From: CAZAMT01 sp964486145
GTDB taxonomy: Bacteria; Bacteroidota; Bacteroidia; Bacteroidales; JAAAOM01
Assembly (NCBI GenBank): GCA_964486145.1
Contig: CAZAMT010000178.1
Span: 1-8,371 of the forward strand
Direction of reading: 5' to 3'
Length of the DNA stretch: 8,371 nucleotides
Shown here piece by piece: positions 6,534-8,371 of the stretch. The position numbers and the translations under genes were made by a program. The number at the start of each line of letters is the position of its first letter. Position 1 is the first letter of the stretch. The notes under the pieces are model-generated. The model was not told the origin of the DNA, ran no database searches, and saw nothing but the letters and a program-made list of their open reading frames with translations.

Positions 6534-8337
6534 TATGGTACAAAAGATATTAAGTGTATTCCTTTTACTTTTTACAGGCTTGAATTATTCACAAGCGACT
6601 GATTACGATGTAATTGTTTACGGCGCCACACCCTCGGGCATTGCTTCAGCAGTTAATGCGGCAAGAGAGGGCGTATCCGTAGCCTTGTTTGAAGAGACAG
6701 ATCATGTGGGAGGCCTCACCTCCAGCGGGTTGTCCAACACCGATTTTCATTCCTTCGAGTCACTCGGCGGTACCTGGTTAGAATTTATGAACAGGGTGGA
6801 AGCGCACTATATCCAAACGTATGGACCCAATTCACAGCAGGTGAAAGACTGTTGGCATGGCGCTTTTTATGAGCCTAAGGTTGCCAAAAAGGTATTCATG
6901 GACATGATAGAAGAGCAGGATAATTTGGATCTTATTTTGAAGCATCGACTGGTTTCGGCTCATACAAATATCCTCTCTAACGAAAAAACAAAACTGACCG
7001 GCATCAGATTCATTGACCTTGAACAAGAACAATTAAAAGATTTTAGTGCCACCGTTTTTATTGATGCAACCTATGAGGGCGATCTTTTGGCTGCAGCAGG
7101 ATGTGAATATACAGTTGGTTCCGAAGGGCCTGACAAATATGATGAGCCGGCAGCATCGCCCAAAGACTGGCATGTACAATGTTATAATTTCAGGGTAACC
7201 CTAACCAAAGATACTGAAAACAGTATTCCCATTCCAAAACCAAAAAAATACCATCCGGATGAATACCAGGTATTGCTGGATGCCATGAAAGACGGTTCAA
7301 TAGATAAACTTGAAGATATAATTAAAGGGCCGTCAAGACAAATACCAAACGGCAAGGCCGATTTTAATGATCGTAAGGGGTCCATAATGAGTATCAAGCT
7401 TTGCAATGAAACCGATGTTTGGCCCGAAGGAAATGCAGAAGTACGAAAACAGGTATGGGAAAAAACCAAAGCCCATACACTGGGTGTTCTTTATTTTTTA
7501 CAAAATGACGAAAGGGTGCTTCCTGCCATTCAACAGGAAATGAAACAATGGAATTTGCCCAAAGATGAGTTTGAAGAATACGATAACTTTCCTCCGCTGA
7601 TTTATGTGAGAGAAGGACGACGGCTGGTAGGAGAATACATTTACACCCAAAAAGATGGTACACGGGAAACCGGAAGTACCAGGGCACCGGCTTTCAAAAA
7701 TGCCATTGCCGTTGGGGATTATAGTTTTAACAGCCATGGCACTTATTATACCTGCGACAGGGAATTGCTTGGGAATTTAAGTGCCGGCACCCGGCCATTC
7801 CAGATACCTTACCCGGTTATGTTGCCCGGTAAAGTAGAAGGATTGCTTGTGCCGGTAGCGGTATCATCGAGCAGGGTAGGATTTGGAGCCATCCGCATGG
7901 AACCCACCTGGACTGCTTTAGGCCAGGCTGCCGGATTGGCGGCGGCCCAGGCAGTGAAGAATGACATTGAACCGGGAGAGGTCAATGTTGAAAAACTGCA
8001 ACTCAGGCTGCATGAACTGGGAGCGATAACTTTCTACACTTCAGATGTGCGTCCTGATTCACCTTATTTCAGAGCCGTGCAATACTTCGGTAACCGGGGT
8101 TTGTTTCAGGATTTGTATGACCCCGATCAGGTATCACCTGTAAGGTTAAAGAAATTGGGACAAATGGTACAATGGACAGAAGCTTATCCTTACCATGATA
8201 TTCAGCCCGATAAGAAAATGGAAAAAGATTTGGCTGAAAAATGGATGAATAAGCTGGATATTGCAGATAAAAAGCTTTTAAAACAATCCGGGAAAATGAC
8301 GAGGGGAGAATTTTTGAATGAATTGTATCCAAATTAA
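6526..8337 (+). CDS. Secreted FAD-dependent oxidoreductase (FAD_oxidored family, PF12831-like)
   Basis: A 603-residue flavoprotein of unknown substrate. An earlier in-frame ATG at 6409 would run through the GH78 gene in another frame; the start at 6526 (or 6535) instead opens a signal peptide (MVQKILSVFLLLF, cleavage near NYSQA, residues 20-24). The FAD dinucleotide-binding unit is YDVIVYGATPSG (27-38), with Glu56 or Glu57 (ALFEE) at the end of the second strand, then GGLTSSG (62-68). FIDATYEGDLLAAAG (178-192) and the C-terminal cofactor-binding block RVGFGAIRMEPTWTALGQ (450-467) are typical of this family, some members of which are annotated as 'xanthan lyase' without good cause. Residues about 505-603 resemble S-layer-homology helices (DSPYFRAVQYFGNRGLF, later MTRGEFLNELY). 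An 8-base overlap with the GH78 gene implies co-expression, so oxidation of a sugar or its aglycone in the same pathway is inferred. The electron acceptor is not evident. Confidence 0.85.
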   Translation: MIDMVQKILSVFLLLFTGLNYSQATDYDVIVYGATPSGIASAVNAAREGVSVALFEETDHVGGLTSSGLSNTDFHSFESLGGTWLEFMNRVEAHYIQTYGPNSQQVKDCWHGAFYEPKVAKKVFMDMIEEQDNLDLILKHRLVSAHTNILSNEKTKLTGIRFIDLEQEQLKDFSATVFIDATYEGDLLAAAGCEYTVGSEGPDKYDEPAASPKDWHVQCYNFRVTLTKDTENSIPIPKPKKYHPDEYQVLLDAMKDGSIDKLEDIIKGPSRQIPNGKADFNDRKGSIMSIKLCNETDVWPEGNAEVRKQVWEKTKAHTLGVLYFLQNDERVLPAIQQEMKQWNLPKDEFEEYDNFPPLIYVREGRRLVGEYIYTQKDGTRETGSTRAPAFKNAIAVGDYSFNSHGTYYTCDRELLGNLSAGTRPFQIPYPVMLPGKVEGLLVPVAVSSSRVGFGAIRMEPTWTALGQAAGLAAAQAVKNDIEPGEVNVEKLQLRLHELGAITFYTSDVRPDSPYFRAVQYFGNRGLFQDLYDPDQVSPVRLKKLGQMVQWTEAYPYHDIQPDKKMEKDLAEKWMNKLDIADKKLLKQSGKMTRGEFLNELYPN

Positions 8338-8349
8338 AAAATCAATATC

Positions 8350-8371
8350 ATGTATTCTTTTAAAAAGTATT
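8350..8371 (+). CDS. Possible start of next gene (cut by right edge)
   Basis: An ATG 12 bases after the oxidoreductase stop begins MYSFKKY and stays open to the edge. The short gap and Lys-Lys near the N-terminus fit another exported enzyme in the same operon, but 22 bases cannot establish a gene. Confidence 0.35.

Noticed and set aside
6526..8337. Annotation as xanthan lyase
   Set aside because: The name is sometimes attached to this family, but the visible motifs are those of an FAD-binding oxidoreductase, not a polysaccharide lyase.

Overview
The window looks like part of a Bacteroidota (Bacteroidetes) polysaccharide-degradation cluster. The evidence is five consecutive plus-strand genes for secreted carbohydrate-active or accessory enzymes, Sec signal peptides ending in Ala-Gln type sites, mostly missing Shine-Dalgarno sequences, and an AT-rich gap carrying a good match to the Bacteroidota TAnnTTTG promoter. 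A marine or anaerobic lineage such as the Marinilabiliales is plausible, but the sequence alone does not fix the genus.

Layout: (1) 1-1490, the C-terminal half of a GH106-type alpha-L-rhamnosidase, cut by the left edge. (2) 1491-1732, an AT-rich gap of about 240 bases with a candidate promoter at 1615-1645 lying inside an imperfect inverted repeat. (3) 1733-3241, a type I (formylglycine) sulfatase of the iduronate-2-sulfatase-like group. (4) 3316-4818, a clan GH-A glycoside hydrolase most like GH39. (5) 4905-6533, a short GH78-type alpha-L-rhamnosidase. (6) 6526-8337, a secreted FAD-dependent oxidoreductase overlapping the rhamnosidase gene by 8 bases. (7) 8350-8371, a possible start of another gene, cut by the right edge.

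Taken together, two unrelated rhamnosidase families, a sulfatase and a GH39-like enzyme suggest stepwise breakdown of a rhamnose-containing, probably sulfated polysaccharide. Ulvan (sulfated rhamnose, glucuronic and iduronic acid, xylose) is the leading candidate because characterised ulvan loci of marine Bacteroidota combine GH78, GH39 and S1 sulfatases. No ulvan lyase, SusC/SusD pair or regulator lies in the window, so this is inference. The four complete enzymes have Sec-type signals without a lipobox cysteine and show no obvious type IX sorting tail, so they are probably soluble periplasmic proteins acting on imported oligosaccharides. The least understood member is the FAD oxidoreductase, whose tight coupling to the rhamnosidase and SLH-like C-terminal tail make it the best candidate for an undescribed step. 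No RNA genes, mobile elements, CRISPR arrays or broken genes were seen.
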